In this document: one piece after another, positions 6,391 to 7,711 of the stretch
Layout of the letters: every line of letters begins with the position of its first letter
How positions within the stretch are numbered: position 1 is the first letter of the stretch
Origin: Firmicutes bacterium UBA5499
GTDB lineage: Bacteria; Bacillota; DTU084
DNA length: 7,711 nucleotides
NCBI GenBank assembly: GCA_002426275.1
Contig: DIPB01000059.1
Location: 5,917 to 13,627, forward strand
Direction: 5' to 3'
Notes under the pieces: model-generated
The model's input: only the letters and a program-made list of their open reading frames with translations
Database searches by the model: none
Told to the model about the DNA's origin: nothing
Translations under genes and position numbers: made by a program

Positions 6391-7077
6391 ATGTTTTACT
6401 TCGGCGATCCAACTTTTCTCTTGCTGATCCCGGCTCTCATTTTAGCTGTTTACGCCCAGGCCAAAGTGCAGAACGCATTTCGCAAGTATAGTCAAATTCC
6501 TGGTTCCAGCGGCCTGACTGGCGCGGAAGTGGCAAGCAAACTCTTGCACCGCTACCAGCTTCATGATGTCACTGTGGAAACCACTCCCGGCAACCTTTCG
6601 GATCATTACGATCCTCAGAAAAAGGTGCTTCGCTTGTCCGAGCAAGTATACGGTAGCACCAGCATTGCGGCTTTAGGCATTGCGGCGCATGAGACCGGTC
6701 ATGCCATACAGCACGCAAAGGGCTACAAAGCCTTGGCTCTGCGCTCTGCCATTGTCCCGGTAGCCAACATTGGCTCTCAGCTGGCCTTTCCCCTCTTTTT
6801 CCTGGGTTTCATTTTCGGCGGCAGAACATTGATGGACGCTGGAATCGTCTTATTCAGTCTGGCCGTCATTTTTCAGCTGATCACCTTGCCTGTGGAGTTT
6901 AATGCCAGCAGCAGAGCCGTTACAATGTTGCACGAAAACGCCCTGATCGGCCAGGGTGAAGTGGCTGCTACCCGCAGCGTGCTGTCGGCCGCGGCTCTCA
7001 CTTACGTGGCAGCGACGGCCATGGCCGTGCTGCAGCTGTTGCGGTTATTGCTTCTGCGGGGCAGCAGGGATGACTGA
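6391..7077 (+). CDS. Membrane zinc metallopeptidase, YugP family
   Basis: The 228-residue product matches the YugP-type zinc-dependent peptidase family (Zn_peptidase_2). It starts MFYFGDPTFLLLIPALILAVYAQ, one N-terminal membrane helix (about 8-24), then has a soluble region with SGLTGAEVA (40-48) and DHYDPQKKVLRLS (71-83), the zinc site HETGH (100-104) with metal ligands His100 and His104 and catalytic Glu101, then hydrophobic helices at about 128-143, 148-168 and 198-222. LPVEFNASSRA (166-176) carries Glu169, the likely third zinc ligand. The active site probably faces the membrane surface; its substrate is unknown. B. subtilis YugP is the named relative, but its physiological role is not settled to my knowledge. 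A good binding site GGGAGG (6377-6382) lies 8 bases before ATG 6391, five bases after the DUF116 stop. Its end overlaps rsmB by 8 bases. Confidence 0.92.
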   Translation: MFYFGDPTFLLLIPALILAVYAQAKVQNAFRKYSQIPGSSGLTGAEVASKLLHRYQLHDVTVETTPGNLSDHYDPQKKVLRLSEQVYGSTSIAALGIAAHETGHAIQHAKGYKALALRSAIVPVANIGSQLAFPLFFLGFIFGGRTLMDAGIVLFSLAVIFQLITLPVEFNASSRAVTMLHENALIGQGEVAATRSVLSAAALTYVAATAMAVLQLLRLLLLRGSRDD

Positions 7078-7711
7078 GCCCTCGGCCGCTCGTCTGTTGG
7101 CCCTGAAAACGCTATTGACAGTTGAGAAGAAAAAGGCATTCGCCAGCCTCGCTTTGCAGAAGGCGAAGCTTTCAGAGCGCGAACTGCGGCTGGCTACGGA
7201 ATTGGTGTACGGAACTCTCCGGGAGCAGTCGCTTCTGGACTGGTGGCTGGAGCGGGGAACTGAAAAAGTTTTGAGCAAACTGGCTTCTCCGGTTCGAGTC
7301 AACTTGCGGTTGGCTTTATATCAGTGCGCTTTTGCTGACGCCATCCCAGAGAGGGCAGCCGTGGAGCAGGCAGTGGCTTTGGCTAGAAAGTTCACCCCCC
7401 AGGCAGCAAAGTTTGTGAACTGGGCTTTGCGCGCTACCCTCAGGCAAGCGGAACCGTTCGCTCTGCCTAAGGAGGACGATCCCCTGACCTATCTTGCGAT
7501 TCGCTATTCGCATCCCAAATGGCTGGTACAGTTATGGCTAGAGCAGTTGGGAGAAGAACGCACCTTAAGGCTCCTTGCGGCAAACCAAACCCACGCCCGG
7601 CTCGCTGTCAGGGTCAATACCCTTCGCACCGGCGTCCAGGAGCTGCAGGCGGCGCTCTCAGACGAAGGAATCCAGAGCCGCCCCGGGCTGCTTCCCGAAG
7701 CGCTAGAGGTA
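7070..7711 (+). CDS. rsmB: 16S rRNA (cytosine-967-C5)-methyltransferase RsmB, 3' end cut by window
   Basis: RsmB (Sun, Fmu) methylates C967 of 16S rRNA with S-adenosylmethionine. Only the first 214 codons lie in the window, open to the last base; a full protein is about 450 residues. The visible part is the NusB-like RNA-binding domain (about 1-130) and the linker into the methyltransferase domain. Marks are LVYGTLREQSLLDWWL (45-60), ERAAVEQAVALARKF (94-108), the FVNWALR stretch (115-121, commonly FVNAVLR), IRYSHPKWLV (144-153) and LAVRVNTLR (178-186). The SAM-binding motifs and the catalytic cysteines lie beyond the end, so activity cannot be judged here. ATG at 7070 overlaps the end of the metallopeptidase gene by 8 bases; GCGGGG at about 7056-7061 is a modest binding site. 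NusB itself is the main alternative, excluded by the IRYSHP and RVNTLR segments. Confidence 0.93.
   Translation, partial: MTEPSAARLLALKTLLTVEKKKAFASLALQKAKLSERELRLATELVYGTLREQSLLDWWLERGTEKVLSKLASPVRVNLRLALYQCAFADAIPERAAVEQAVALARKFTPQAAKFVNWALRATLRQAEPFALPKEDDPLTYLAIRYSHPKWLVQLWLEQLGEERTLRLLAANQTHARLAVRVNTLRTGVQELQAALSDEGIQSRPGLLPEALEV

Noticed and set aside
1..7711. Mobile element, CRISPR array, RNA gene or defence system
   Set aside because: Nearly every base is assigned to a conserved housekeeping gene; I saw no repeats with regular spacing, no terminal inverted repeats, no transposase or integrase motifs, and no tRNA-like or rRNA-like stretch.

Overview
The window holds nine genes, all on the + strand and almost without gaps. 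It is a housekeeping stretch typical of Firmicutes, most likely a moderate-to-high-GC member of the Clostridia or Negativicutes. This placement rests on three things: the gene order gmk-rpoZ-coaBC-priA-def-fmt-DUF116-yugP-rsmB, the strong AAGGAGG-type ribosome binding sites, and the use of TTG and GTG starts. It comes from recalled gene order and protein motifs, not from a search. The window cuts gmk at its 5' end and rsmB at its 3' end.

Region 1 (1-4174) has gmk (guanylate kinase, lacking only a few N-terminal residues), rpoZ (RNA polymerase omega), coaBC (bifunctional coenzyme A biosynthesis enzyme) and priA (replication-restart helicase). Each gene overlaps the next by 4-7 bases, which suggests one transcript with translational coupling.

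Region 2 (4171-4259) is the only real intergenic space, 85 bases between the priA stop and the def start. It holds a perfect 9-bp inverted repeat laid over the priA stop codon, followed at once by a good vegetative (sigma-A type) promoter with a consensus TATAAT. This probably divides the locus into two transcription units, although the weak T tract suggests incomplete termination.

Region 3 (4260-7711) has def and fmt, which remove and add the N-formyl group in translation initiation. They are followed by a cysteine-rich DUF116 membrane protein of unknown function, a YugP-type membrane zinc metallopeptidase, and the N-terminal part of rsmB (16S rRNA m5C967 methyltransferase). These are spaced by 1 to 5 bases or overlap.

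The common themes are translation, nucleotide and cofactor supply, and genome maintenance. I found no mobile element, CRISPR array, RNA gene or defence system. The least understood part is the DUF116-YugP pair; the most interesting non-coding part is the priA-def junction.
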